64,000 nt of DNA, from positions 21,698 to 85,697 of the forward strand of contig NZ_BDBP01000041.1 of assembly GCF_001613045.1 (NCBI RefSeq), read 5' to 3'. Source of the stretch: Nocardia lijiangensis NBRC 108240 (GTDB taxonomy: Bacteria > Actinomycetota > Actinomycetes > Mycobacteriales > Mycobacteriaceae). Shown here one piece after another: positions 28,223 through 37,266 of this stretch (positions are counted from its first letter, which is position 1; every line of letters begins with the position of its first letter). Under the pieces are notes generated by a model. It was not told the origin of the DNA. It made no database searches and saw only the letters and a program-made list of their open reading frames with translations. The position numbers were made by a program, and so were the translations under genes.

Positions 28223-28720
28223 ATGGCACGACCGAGAACATTCGATGAGGCTGCCGTCGTCGAGGCGGCGGCAAAGCTGTTCGCCCGGCGCGGTTTCGAC
28301 GCCGTGTCGATTGATGACCTCGTTGGCGAGCTCGGCGTACACCGTCACAGTCTGTATCGAACATTCGGCAGCAAGCGCGGGCTATATCTGCGGGCGTTGC
28401 GAGCGACTCGGAAACAGAACCTGTACGCAATCGCCGCCGCCGATGATCCACTGGAAGTGCTTTACGCAGCAGTGATTTCCGAGGGGATCGGCAGTCTGGA
28501 CTTGCTGTTGATGGCGGCGATCGAGCAAGGCGCTGCGGACCCGGAAGTCGCCGCCGAGGTCACTGGCGCCTTCGCGGAACTCGATGCGATCACCGCGTCG
28601 CTCGGCAACGGAACGTTGTCGACAGCGACGTTGCTAGGTATTCGCTTGCGCGCACGCGCTGGTGACGATGTGGCCCGTGCCGCCGGTGAGTTGACCGGAC
28701 GAACACAGACCGATCAGTGA
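28223..28720 (+). CDS. TetR-family transcriptional regulator
   Basis: 165 aa from ATG 28223 (MARPRTFDE). HTH: AAKLFARRGFDAVSIDDLVG then HRHSLYRTFGSKRGLYLRAL. The C-terminal ligand domain is short and Ala/Leu-rich. An upstream in-frame ATG at 28130 would read across the operator repeat and is rejected. A small protein gene follows after 21 bp, probably co-transcribed. Confidence 0.9.
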   Translation: MARPRTFDEAAVVEAAAKLFARRGFDAVSIDDLVGELGVHRHSLYRTFGSKRGLYLRALRATRKQNLYAIAAADDPLEVLYAAVISEGIGSLDLLLMAAIEQGAADPEVAAEVTGAFAELDAITASLGNGTLSTATLLGIRLRARAGDDVARAAGELTGRTQTDQ

Positions 28721-28741
28721 ATATGAGTAAAGGAGAATGAC

Positions 28742-29095
28742 GTGGCCGAGGTCAGCATCAACGGTACGGATCTGGTGGTCCGCATGGAAGGCTTGGACAA
28801 GCTCTGGGCGTTGAAGAGTCACCTCGTGATTCCGCTGGCAAATGTACGCGGCGCCACCGTCGACCCGGGAATCGTCAAGGAACGCAAGGGCATCCGCGCG
28901 CCCGGCACCCACTTTCCCCGCGTGATCACCGCTGGAACCTTCCACATCGACGGCGAACGTGTGTTCTGGGATGTGCGCAACCCGGATAAAGCCGTGGTGA
29001 TCGAACTGGTCGACGAGCGCTATGCACGACTGGTCGTCGAGGTCGACAGCCCCGCCAACGTGGTCACGATGATCGAGGGAGCGTGCGCGCACTGA
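28742..29095 (+). CDS. conserved small protein, PH-like beta fold, 117 aa
   Basis: GTG start directly after AAAGGAG. Beta-rich sequence: DLVVRMEGLDKLWALKSHL, ITAGTFHIDGERVFWDVRNP and AVVIELVDERYARLVVEVDS. This resembles bacterial pleckstrin-homology-like proteins found singly in actinomycetes. No catalytic motif. It forms a two-gene unit with the TetR regulator, so may be its target. Confidence 0.75.
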   Translation: MAEVSINGTDLVVRMEGLDKLWALKSHLVIPLANVRGATVDPGIVKERKGIRAPGTHFPRVITAGTFHIDGERVFWDVRNPDKAVVIELVDERYARLVVEVDSPANVVTMIEGACAH

Positions 29096-29210
29096 GACCT
29101 GGGCGCAGTTGTGGGGCCTGTCCACACAACTGCGCCGGGGGGACGCTCGCCGTCTCACGTGGCACGGCTGGTTGCGTCGGTGCGAAGCTGGGCCGGCTCG
29201 GCCGGTCTTC

Positions 29211-29395
29211 TCAATTCGGTAAATGACACGCCTCCGTTTGGATGTCGGGCGATCGACGTAGCCAGCCCTGCTGCTCGATGTAGGCCAGCGGAATCACCGC
29301 CGCGACCACCATCATCAACGTGGTGGCCAGGAAGCCCCTGTTTCCATTCCAGTTCCGGCATCCAGGTGAAGTTCATGCCGCCAAGCCGCGCTGGA
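29211..29395 (-). pseudogene. CorA-type Mg2+ transporter, C-terminal stump
   Basis: The complement contains GGMNFTWMPELEWKQG, the CorA GMN selectivity loop. After a one-base insertion it continues FLATTLMMVVAAVIPLAYIE then QQGWL, the last transmembrane helix, to a stop at 29211. Everything upstream of the GMN loop is missing. About 60 of about 340 residues remain. Confidence 0.65.
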
Positions 29396-29404
29396 CGAGG
29401 CCTG

Positions 29405-29580
29405 CCTGAACCGGTCGAAGCCCGGGCGGTGATCGAGCAGGCCACGGGCGCGCCGATGCCGATCTACGCGACCAGTGCCGAGCAGGCGTCCAACGTGCTG
29501 GCTTGGCATTCGCAGCAGACCAACACCAAGCTGCGCATCCTCGCCGAGAAACTCGTCGCTGCCTGCGCGATTTTCGGCGG
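29405..29580 (+). pseudogene. ANTAR-domain fragment
   Basis: Reads ARAVIEQATGAP, then SAEQASNVLAWHSQQTNTKL and RILAEKLVAA, matching the RNA-binding ANTAR helices (RAVIEQAKG...LLRWRSQ...NTKLR). No sensor domain precedes it and it abuts the corA stump head-to-head. A relic only; start and stop are not meaningful. Confidence 0.55.
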
Positions 29581-30166
29581 CGGCTCGGTGCACACCCGCA
29601 CCCGATTCGACCACCTGCTCACCCCCGGTCCAGCTTTGGCTCACGGCCCACTGATCAATGATGTCGGGTCACCGGATCGGGTGGCATCGTCGTCGCGAGA
29701 GCGGGTATGTGAGGAGCGGGTGCGTTGCCGGGCTGGACTTCGGCTGACGTTCCCGCCCTGACGAAGGGGCCGAACCGGGAACGCACCCCCACTTTCCAGC
29801 AGCTCCACCGCGGCCTCGCTCGGTCCCGTACCGCATTGGTCGGCACGGGCGGGAGGTATCTGCCGTTCGGAGATCTCGCGGGTGGGCAAATCGGCCGGAG
29901 GGGTGAGGGCGCCCACGGTTGATGGGTACTGCACGCAGCAGGGAGCCCCGATGTGACTGCCTCCCGCTGCTGGCTCGTGACTTCGTCGAGGATCCCCATG
30001 GTCATCAGCATGGTGGGCGAGCCTGAGTCCGGCCGAACCGAAGACTCCTGTTCGATGCGCGTAGCGATCACGTTTCGGCGGCGGCGCCGACGGCGTACCG
30101 TCCTTTACGTCGGGTCGGTGCACACAGGTCGGGTTATTCGAGTCCAAGGACATCCAAGGGGTCCTG
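29581..30166. other. no convincing gene upstream of the sigma factor
   Basis: 586 bp. The open frames on both strands are Arg/Pro-rich shadows. The final 60 bp before the sigma gene should hold its promoter; GGGTTAT near 30132 resembles a SigB-type -10, but I see no matching GTTT element at the right distance. Confidence 0.4.
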
Positions 30167-31006
30167 ATGACCAAGTCGACGGCCACATCACCAGCTGTCC
30201 TTGAACCTGTCTGCGTTGACGGTCCTTCGGCCGCGGATGGATACGAGCATCTCGAGCCGTGGCTGGGCAGGCTCGCCGCCCTGTGTGCCGGTGATCGGCA
30301 ACGGGCCCGGCTGCGCGAGCAGATAGTGGCCTGCGGGTTGCCGCTGGCCGAGCACATCGCGCGCCGCTTCGCCCATCGAGGCGAGGCGTTCGAGGATCTG
30401 CTCCAGACCGCGCGGATGGGACTGGTGGAGGCCGTGGACCGCTTCGACCCGACCCGCGGCACGTCGTTTCTGGCGTTCGCGGTGCCGACGATCATCGGCG
30501 AGGTCCGCCGCCACTTCCGCGACCGCGCCTGGGCGGTGCAGGTCGAACGCGGCGTCAAGGAAACCCACACAAAGATCGGCCCGGCCACCGAAAACCTCGC
30601 CCAACGGCTGGGACGGTTGCCCACCGCACGCGAACTCGCCGCCGAACTCGACATCGAGCTGACCGAGGTCACCAAGGCGATGACCGCCTCCAACTGCTAC
30701 ACCACCAACTCCCTGGAAGCGGCCCTGCGCGAGGACGACCTCGAGGGCCTCCCAACGCTGACCGACTCGTTGGGTCGAGAGGAGCCCTGCTACGAGCTGC
30801 TCGAAGACGCGATGGCGGTGCGGCCGTTGATCGCGGCGCTGCCCGCACGAGATCGCCAGATCTTGATCTGGCGGTACTACAGGTCGATGACCCAAGACCA
30901 GATCGCCCAACGCCTCGGGCTGTCCCAGATGCAAATCTCGCGAATCCTGTCGCGCACCCTGACCAGGCTGCGCGAGCAAGCCCTCACCGAACCCCAGCCC
31001 CTGTGA
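30167..31006 (+). CDS. SigB/SigF-family RNA polymerase sigma factor
   Basis: 279-aa group 3 sigma factor. Region 2: DLLQTARMGLVEAVDRFDPT and FLAFAVPTIIGEVRRHFRD (-10 recognition). Region 3: LGRLPTARELAAELDI. Region 4: ALPARDRQILIWRYY and MTQDQIAQRLGLSQMQISRI (-35 recognition). AAGGGGTCC precedes ATG. No anti-sigma or anti-anti-sigma gene is adjacent, which is unusual for this family, whose control normally depends on such partners. Confidence 0.92.
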   Translation: MTKSTATSPAVLEPVCVDGPSAADGYEHLEPWLGRLAALCAGDRQRARLREQIVACGLPLAEHIARRFAHRGEAFEDLLQTARMGLVEAVDRFDPTRGTSFLAFAVPTIIGEVRRHFRDRAWAVQVERGVKETHTKIGPATENLAQRLGRLPTARELAAELDIELTEVTKAMTASNCYTTNSLEAALREDDLEGLPTLTDSLGREEPCYELLEDAMAVRPLIAALPARDRQILIWRYYRSMTQDQIAQRLGLSQMQISRILSRTLTRLREQALTEPQPL

Positions 31007-31271
31007 ACCACAGCGGCACATCACATGACAAGTGCCTACCCGCACACCTCGACGTTTCCTGTCGCCAGCCGACCACCCGCTGCGCAGCCCCGTGGTGCGC
31101 ATCAGCGTGATGGACGACCGCCTGTCGGGGTCGACGCGCTCAGAGGGCTGCTGGGGTGGTGTGTCGCCGAGGGGCCCGAAGGTGGAATCCCCCTCGACGA
31201 CACCGTATCCAAGACCGGCGCGAACATGCGATCGCGCCGTATAAGTGATTCGGAGCCGCCGACGTCGAGGA

Positions 31272-31637
31272 TCACCTTTCCGGCGTGTCGGAGCAACCGG
31301 CCCGCGGTGTTCGCGTCACCGCGGTGATCGTGGCCGCGGTCGTCCACAACTCCGCGGCCAGCAGACACGCCTGCACCGAGCCCTCGACCTCGTCGAGCAC
31401 CGCCCCACCCGGCCAGCACACCAGGCAGTGATACCAACAGCGGCCGCGATGCAGCGCGGCCGCTCGCGGGCCGAGCAGATCCCGGCAGATGCGGGTGGCC
31501 AGCTCCGAGAGCGCCGCCGAGGTCTGCGCAGCGCTGCCGGAATTGCCGACCTGCCACCACCGCTGATCGACGCGCCCGGGCAGCGAGAACTCCACCACGT
31601 AAGTCAGCTGCGCGCTCGCATCGGCCACAACCACCAT
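31272..31637 (-). CDS. hypothetical protein, 121 aa
   Basis: ATG 31637; consistent G/C wobble positions support real coding on this strand. Features: VVADASAQLTYVVEFSLPG then WWQVGNSGS, a Cys/Trp-containing core (HRGRCWYHCLVCWPGG) and an Ala/Thr-rich C-terminus. No recognised family. Shine-Dalgarno is weak. Convergent with the sigma-factor gene. Confidence 0.5.
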   Translation of the reverse strand: MVVVADASAQLTYVVEFSLPGRVDQRWWQVGNSGSAAQTSAALSELATRICRDLLGPRAAALHRGRCWYHCLVCWPGGAVLDEVEGSVQACLLAAELWTTAATITAVTRTPRAGCSDTPER

Positions 31638-31731
31638 CGTGCCAAGCCCCGACCAGCGATAACAGCCGCCACACCGCCGGCTTCGTTCGCGCAGGTTGCG
31701 GAACGACTACTCCCCGCAGCGACCCCGAAAA

Positions 31732-31767
31732 GGGTGTGGCGAGACCGAGCGCGGCCTCGCCACACCC
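31732..31767. terminator. strong 12-bp hairpin
   Basis: GGGTGTGGCGAG at 31732-31743 pairs perfectly with CTCGCCACACCC at 31756-31767 around a 12-nt loop. It lies upstream of the hypothetical gene at 31272-31637, so if a terminator it serves a lost gene; alternatively it is an element end. Confidence 0.55.
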
Positions 31768-32378
31768 GTACTTCCGGATCCGCAGGACGCGGGGACAGTC
31801 GATGCGTCCCACGAAAATCTCCCAGGATCGCCCGAGAGACGCAGGCGAGTTTACAGCCGCGTTGCTCGAATCCGAGGGACCAGACAAACCCCGTTCATCA
31901 GGCGGGCCACGGCGCGGCGTCCGACTCATTCCGGGCCGCCGCGATCTTGACCACGGTCCCAGGCGCGAACTGCCGTCGGGCGGCCACCCGTTCTCTGAAC
32001 CAGCGCGTAGCACTCACGACCTGGCGCGACCCCACCAACCCCAGCACCTGCGGCGTCTCAGCAGCCCACTCCGGCACCGTCACCTGGTGGGTCCACCACC
32101 GCCACCACATCACAACCCGGCCCCTGCGCCGCCGCCTGGCAACTCATCTTCGACACCGTCGAACTCAGACGGCTGAGCCACCTTGTGCGGGTGTGTCCGT
32201 TCCAGATCTGTCCGGTTCGGGCCGTACGCATCCGACACGTCGCAGTAAGGCTGCGGTAATGACCATAGCCGGGCCTCCGTGTAGGTGGCCGGTGAGAGCG
32301 GATCCGGTCCCCGCCTATCGGGCCCCGATCACTGGGCGGCGGACTTCGCCGCCGGTGAATCCCCGTACAAACCACATT
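31768..32378. other. no recognisable gene
   Basis: About 610 bp between a hairpin and the iron-permease-like gene. A leftward frame at 31898-32113 (PQVLGLVGSRQVVSATRWFR) has some coding character but is interrupted on both sides; it may be a remnant. Confidence 0.4.
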
Positions 32379-32780
32379 TCAGTGGCGCTCTTCGAGCCCA
32401 ACAGCTTCCCGCAGCCGCTCTGCGGCCGTTCGAAGCTCGGAATCGTTGAACGCCGATGACGCCAGCAGCGCCGCCAGCGCCTCGGCGATGACATTGAGTT
32501 TCTCTTGCGCGGCCTCGCTTGCACGGCGACTGGAGTTCTCGAGCAGCACCACCAACAGCAGCGTGAAAACGCTCGCAACGGTATGAATGGCAACTTGCCA
32601 GGTCTTGAGGTCCGTCCACCATGGCAAGCTGATCAGCCACGCCACGACGATCCCCGCACAGACGAAGAAGAACGGAGCCTGACTCACTCGCAGCTCGGCC
32701 TGCTCGACGAACCGGTCGAACGGCGACCGGCGATCACCTCCGCCACGACTTCGCGCGGCCTCGCTACGTCGCTCCATCAC
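32379..32780 (-). CDS. low-affinity iron permease-family membrane protein
   Basis: 133 aa. Polar N-terminus, then RFVEQAELRVSQAPFFFVC, two membrane helices (AGIVVAWLISLPWWTDL and VASVFTLLLVVLLENS) and the motif ENSSRRASEAAQEKLNVIAE. This layout matches the family named after yeast low-affinity iron permease; transport in bacteria is not established. GTG 32780 and ATG 32777 are both possible starts. Isolated gene. Confidence 0.8.
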   Translation of the reverse strand: MMERRSEAARSRGGGDRRSPFDRFVEQAELRVSQAPFFFVCAGIVVAWLISLPWWTDLKTWQVAIHTVASVFTLLLVVLLENSSRRASEAAQEKLNVIAEALAALLASSAFNDSELRTAAERLREAVGLEERH

Positions 32781-33009
32781 CGGAATTTTAGTCCCACCTC
32801 ACCCTCACCACATCCGGACAATCACGCGCGCCGACGCGCATCGCCGGCAACGGCACTTCATTCGCGACATGCACGGCAACCACCGAACCCCACGCAGCTT
32901 CCCCGCCCTCCCCCGGCCCCTCGCCGACGAACATCTGCAACAATCAGCCCTCATGCATGTGCTGCGCACCGTGTCACTGGTCGAGCCGCATGCGGTGGGA
33001 CGCGCGAGA

Positions 33010-33400
33010 TTACGCGACGGCCGCAGCGCCGAACCAGTGCGACAGCGCTTCGCACAGCGTGGGTGCGGCGGTATCGGCCGGTTCGCCGATCGTCGCGGCC
33101 CAGGCGATGTGGCCGTCCGGGCGGATCAGCAGGGCGTCGGCCGGTTGATCATCGGTCTTGGCCGTGCGAATGTCGATGCGGTGCGCCCATTCCCGGCCGA
33201 TCTCGCGGAGTTCCTGGCGGTCGGCCAGTCGGACGTGATGAGGGCATGGGCGAACTCCAGGTTTCCGGTCCGGGGTTCGCCGACGGCGTCGATCAGTGCG
33301 CCCGGATCGCCGTCGCACCGATCTCGACCACACGAAACACAAAGCAGCTGCCGATGCTCGCCCCGGAACGTTGAGGACTCAATCCACGATCACGTGGAAC
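33010..33400 (-). pseudogene. FAD-dependent aromatic monooxygenase, C-terminal fragment
   Basis: The complement contains LADRQELREIGREWAHRIDI and ADALLIRPDGHIAWAA, the thioredoxin-like C-terminal domain of PheA/TfdB-type flavin hydroxylases. A second piece (LIDAVGEPRTGNLEFAHALI) is in a different frame just upstream, so there is a frameshift near 33240. The FAD and substrate domains are absent; the break lies next to the IS701 element. Might once have belonged to an aromatic pathway. Confidence 0.65.
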
Positions 33401-33412
33401 CCAAGGCGCCGA

Positions 33413-34737
33413 CTAGTACTCCAGCATCACTTCGTGATGTAGTGCCATTCTTCGCTGGTAGTGGGCTTGTTTCGCCTGGTGTTGGTGTCGTCGTCGCCAC
33501 ATCGACCAGCGGCGCGCCAGGGCCGGGTTCGGGAGTGGGGTGATCAGGTGTGCCAGGAGACGCTTGACCTCGCCGAGCGTGAGTGGAATGAGGCCGCTGC
33601 CAACGCTTTTGGGGAAACAGCGGCCGTCACCGCAAGGTAGGTGTGGGCGAGCAGGGCGAGGGTGATGTGCCGGTACCAGGCGTCGTAGCGGCGGACCTGG
33701 TACTGGTCGAGCCCGACCTCGGTCTTCGCGGTCTGGAAACAGTCCTCGACCGACCATCGGGCACCAGCGACCCGGATGAGATCCTCGTCGCTGGTGCCGA
33801 CCGGGGCGCCGCACAGGTAGCACGCGATTTCGAGTTCACCCTTCGAGTTGCGGGTCAACGACCGGCGAGCGAGCAGCCAGCGCCGCCACCCTGCGCCGGC
33901 TTCGCTGACGGTGGGCAGCGTGGCCACGGCCCAGTCGAACAGTCGGGGGCCTTTCGCGCCTTCGCCGCAGCTGCGCCGCTTCCATGCGACGGGCGGTGCG
34001 TCCGCGACGACCTGGTCGGCGCGCCAGCTGCCGGACAGGGACACGATCGGCGCACTGCTGGGTACCGCCACCACATACCCGATCCGCCGTTGTTCGAGCC
34101 ATCTGCGGAACTTCGAATCACCGCCGTAGGCCTCGTCGGCGGTTACCCAGCGAGCGGGTACACCCGCATCCAGCGCACGGCCCAGCATCCTTTGTGCCAG
34201 AACCTGTTTCGTGGCAAAGTCGACCTCGTCGGGCACCCCGGCCTCCCGGCAGCGGTCCCGATCGGTGGCCCACGACTTCGGCAGATACAACTCCCGGTCG
34301 ATCAGGGTGCGGCCCTTGACGGTCGTGTACGCGCAGAACACGCCGAGCTGACAGTTCTCCACCCGGCCGGCTGTTCCTGAGTATTGTCGTTGCACCCCAG
34401 CCGATTTCACACCCTTCTTCAGGAATCCGGTCTCGTCGACAACCAGCACACCGTCCACGTCGCCCAGATGCTCGACCGCATACGCGCGCACCTCATCGCG
34501 GACTCCGTCGACGTCCCACGCCGCCTTGTTCAACAGCCGCTGCATCCCGTTCGGTGTCAGATCACCCGCGGCTTCAGCCAAGGTCCAGCCATTTTTCCCC
34601 GCCAGCGGCGCAAGCAGGCCCCGCACATACCCTCGCGCCCGCAACCGCGGCTCCGCCCGATGAAACCGCCCCGCGACCCGCGCGAACAACTCCTCGAGCC
34701 CAGCCGTCCACGCAGCCAGATCCTCATCAACCAGCAC
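33413..34737 (-). pseudogene. IS701-family transposase, frameshift near C-terminus
   Basis: DDE transposase. Main frame from 34737 runs 397 aa to 33544: GVLVVDETGFLKKG (first Asp), RWVTADEAYGGDSKFRRWLE (second Asp) and ARWSVEDCFQTAKTEVGLDQ (Glu). The expected tail (GSGLIPLTLGEVKRLLAHL to HHEVMLEY) is in another frame after 33595, following the run TTTCCCCAAAA. It ends at a TAG formed partly by the target-site CTAG. The run might allow ribosomal slippage, but an indel is simpler. Confidence 0.85.
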
Positions 34738-34782
34738 GAAACCCTATGCTACCCAACAACATCACGAAGTGATGCTGGAGTA
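33417..34782 (-). mobile_element. IS701-family insertion sequence with CTAG target duplication
   Basis: 1366 bp. Perfect 24-bp inverted ends (33417-33440 and 34759-34782) begin TACTCCAGCATCAC. CTAG flanks both sides (33413-33416 and 34783-34786), the 4-bp YTAR-type duplication expected for IS701. Each end contains ATCAC-TTC-GTGAT, a small hairpin within the repeat. Ends and duplication are intact, so insertion is recent although the transposase is frameshifted. Confidence 0.88.
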
Positions 34783-34786
34783 CTAG

Positions 34787-34823
34787 GGGCCTCGGGTCGT
34801 CCGTATGGGACCGCCCGAGGCCC
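34787..34823. terminator. perfect 10-bp hairpin beside IS701
   Basis: GGGCCTCGGG (34787-34796) pairs with CCCGAGGCCC (34814-34823), 17-nt loop, immediately outside the IS target site. It looks like a terminator of a pre-insertion gene. The IS seems to have inserted at the hairpin base. Confidence 0.6.
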
Positions 34824-35192
34824 TGAAACTTGACACGAAACCCCCGATTCCGGGCGAGTCAGTTCAGTGATCCACTGCGAGACCAGCCCCAGCCGCGAAC
34901 TCCTCCTCGGCGGTCGGCCGGGTGTAGGGGGTTGGGGTGCAGCTGAACGGAATCCGGCGCTAAGCGGGCCGAGAGCCGAAACTTGTCGTGGGCGTGTTCG
35001 GGTTTCCGATCGAGGCCGTGGTCCTGTTCACTCTCTTCGGGGGCGGCCGAGAAAGCCCCCCGGCGCGTATGTGATTTCGGGGCACTCTCGCCCAGGGGTG
35101 GCGATCGGCGCTCTGGGGTCTGCCGGAAATCCAACCAACTTGGCGAGCAGAGTCAGCCGCGGTCGTGTTCAGCGCTGACCCGCGGTCGACTC
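34824..35192. other. no gene seen
   Basis: 369 bp of 3' flank of the XRE-ImmA gene. Short open frames on both strands lack motifs. Confidence 0.45.
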
Positions 35193-36458
35193 TTAGGCGC
35201 GGCGGGGGCCTGCTATCCCTTCCAGGCTTGCCGATGACGTCGACTGCGCCTGGCGTTCAGGGGCTCCTGTCCCTGGGGCGGCTTCGGTGTCGGTGACCAG
35301 TCGCAGGATGGGACGTTGGTCGGATCGGTCGAGGAGTTGGCGTAGGCGTTTGGGGCGCCAGCGTAGTTCTGCGGCGAGGCTGGTCAGGGTGAGGGTGCCG
35401 TGGGTTTCGGCGAGTTCGAAGGCTTTGGCGAGCAGGGTGGGGGTTTCGCCGGGGTATTGGGTGACGGGGTCGGCGCCGAGCATGCCGATGTCGTAGAGGT
35501 GGTTGAGGCGTTGGAAGGCGCGGCGGGCGACGGCGTCGGAGATGGCGCCGGTTTCGCGGGAGCGGTAGACCAGCGATTTGATCGACACGCCCCATTCGTA
35601 GCTGAGCTGTTGGAGGGCTTTGAAGTCGAAGCGGCGGGGGAGCCGGTCGGTGATCTGGTCGGCGGGGGTGAGGAATTCGGCGGCGAAGGCGTCGGCCTCG
35701 CGTTCTTGCTCGGCGTCGCCGGGCGCGGCGTTGCGGTGCAGGACGAGGTGGCCGAGTTCATGGGCTGCGGTGAACCGGTGCCAGTACACGTCGTCGCCGC
35801 GGTCGGGGGTGAGCACGATCGTCGGGCGCGGCATGCGGGAGGTGGAGAAGGCGTTGATGGTGGGGGTGTCTTTGTCGGCGAAGGCCACCATGATGGTGAC
35901 GATCCCTCGCGTCTCCATGGTGCGCACCAGGTGCGGGATCGGCCCGCGTACGAGGCCCCAGTGCGCTCGCAACGCCCGCGCGGCTTCGGCCGGTGTGTCA
36001 CCGAGTCGGGTGGGGTCGTCGGGCAGGAACCCGGGCAGGTCGATCGCGGGGAACTGGACGTGCTTCTCCAGCGCGTAGGTCAGCTCCCACACCTGCTGAG
36101 CGAAGGCGACAGCCTTGGCGCGCTGGGCGGCTTTGGTCGAGCGCAGGCTGCGGAAATGCGCGCCAGCGCCGTCGAGCTGGGCGAAAGGCCGTCCCGCGGC
36201 GAAGAATTCGACGGGGACGTCGAGGACCTCGGCCGCCCGCTTCAGATGGTCCGGGCGCGGTGGTGAAGCCAGCGATTCCCACTGGCTCACTGCCGCACCC
36301 GAGACCCCGATCTGCGCGGCCAGGGCCGCCTTGGTCAAGCCGGCGAGCTGGCGGGCCTGGGTCAACCGGGCCGGGTCGAACACCAACGCGACGTCGGAAG
36401 CCGAGATCGCCGCGGTGGTGTCGCTGGAGAACAGGTTGAGAGGTGGGCGTTCAGTCAT
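35193..36458 (-). CDS. XRE-family regulator with ImmA/IrrE metallopeptidase domain
   Basis: 421 aa. N-terminal HTH (RLTQARQLAGLTKAALAAQI then GVSGAAVSQWE) near residues 30-62. ImmA/IrrE domain with zinc motif TAAHELGHLVLHR near residue 235, followed by EREADAFAAEFLTP (third ligand). Such proteins cleave a repressor or partner on a signal, as in ICE induction (ImmA) and the DNA-damage response (IrrE). The start overlaps the stop of the upstream gene by 8 bp, so the two are made together. The C-terminal 100 residues are helical and unassigned. Confidence 0.9.
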   Translation of the reverse strand: MTERPPLNLFSSDTTAAISASDVALVFDPARLTQARQLAGLTKAALAAQIGVSGAAVSQWESLASPPRPDHLKRAAEVLDVPVEFFAAGRPFAQLDGAGAHFRSLRSTKAAQRAKAVAFAQQVWELTYALEKHVQFPAIDLPGFLPDDPTRLGDTPAEAARALRAHWGLVRGPIPHLVRTMETRGIVTIMVAFADKDTPTINAFSTSRMPRPTIVLTPDRGDDVYWHRFTAAHELGHLVLHRNAAPGDAEQEREADAFAAEFLTPADQITDRLPRRFDFKALQQLSYEWGVSIKSLVYRSRETGAISDAVARRAFQRLNHLYDIGMLGADPVTQYPGETPTLLAKAFELAETHGTLTLTSLAAELRWRPKRLRQLLDRSDQRPILRLVTDTEAAPGTGAPERQAQSTSSASLEGIAGPRRA

Positions 36459-37266
36459 CGCTCGCAGTCTCGGGTTGCGGTGTAGGCGGTTGTCCGCCGT
36501 CCGGTGTGGTCAACGGATTGCGGTGCGCGAGAGCGATCTCGGCCATGGGGGCCTGATCGAAGCGCGGGCCCGCAGCGGGCTTCGGGTCGGGAACCGGGAT
36601 CGGACCAGCGGGGCGCAGCGGGACCTCCTCGCCGCCGGTGTCGGCGGGCGCGGGGATCTGCGCGATGTCGCTCCAGTTCAACCGGCCTTGGTCATCGGCC
36701 TGGGACGCCTCGCCCCAGTAGGCGCGCAACACACCGGAGTGCGGATTGGCGGCGTAGGCGATGATGACCAGCCGACCCGCTTCCACCGCGTCGGTGAGGA
36801 AGGTGTCCAATTCCTCGACCTCGGCGTCGAGTTCTTCCTGGGTGAGATGGGCCTGATCGATGGTGAGCTGGTCGGATGTCTTCTCGGCGAGCGCCAGCAG
36901 ATTCTTGCGCAACTCCGACATCGTCATCTTCGCCATCGCCACGGCGGTGTGGGCATCGTCGGCGAACTTCCACGGGTACAGGATGATGTTGGCCTCGCCC
37001 ACCACGTTCAGCTCGTAGCGGGCTCGCGCCGGCTTGATCCGGCGCATGTCGGGGATCACTTCCTCGACCGCGAAGCCCAACTCTTCGTGCTGGACCAGCC
37101 AGATCAGGCCGTAGCCGTCGTTGCTGGCCAGCCCTAAACCCTTGTGGGCGGCCAACGCCCGCTGATGAGCGGCCTGCAGGCCCCTCCAGATCGCGCGACG
37201 CAACGGCAGAGCGTACTCACCGAATCGCTTGGTCTCCCACGGTGTGGGTACAGCCTGCTCGCTCAT
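36451..37266 (-). CDS. hypothetical partner protein of the XRE-ImmA regulator
   Basis: 271 aa from ATG 37266 (GGGAGAGA upstream). Soluble, acidic: LPLRRAIWRGLQAAHQRALA, GYGLIWLVQHEELGFAVEEV, NVVGEANIILYPWKFADDAH, a Glu/Asp-rich helix (HLTQEELDAEVEELDTFLTD) and a disordered Pro-rich tail. I do not recognise the family. Stop overlaps the XRE-ImmA start by 8 bp, so they form one operon. Being the first product, it could be the substrate, inhibitor or effector of the peptidase; this is inference from coupling. Confidence 0.75.
   Translation of the reverse strand: MSEQAVPTPWETKRFGEYALPLRRAIWRGLQAAHQRALAAHKGLGLASNDGYGLIWLVQHEELGFAVEEVIPDMRRIKPARARYELNVVGEANIILYPWKFADDAHTAVAMAKMTMSELRKNLLALAEKTSDQLTIDQAHLTQEELDAEVEELDTFLTDAVEAGRLVIIAYAANPHSGVLRAYWGEASQADDQGRLNWSDIAQIPAPADTGGEEVPLRPAGPIPVPDPKPAAGPRFDQAPMAEIALAHRNPLTTPDGGQPPTPQPETASDD

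Noticed and set aside
27745..28224. Minus-strand frame with a CPEGDEATPTYAPL segment resembling HNH/zinc-finger proteins
   Set aside because: Only one weak motif, no second Cys pair, and the frame crosses the tetR operator; not enough to call.
31102..32013. 303-aa minus-strand frame
   Set aside because: Extremely Arg/Gly/Ser-rich and overlaps the better-supported 121-aa gene in another frame.
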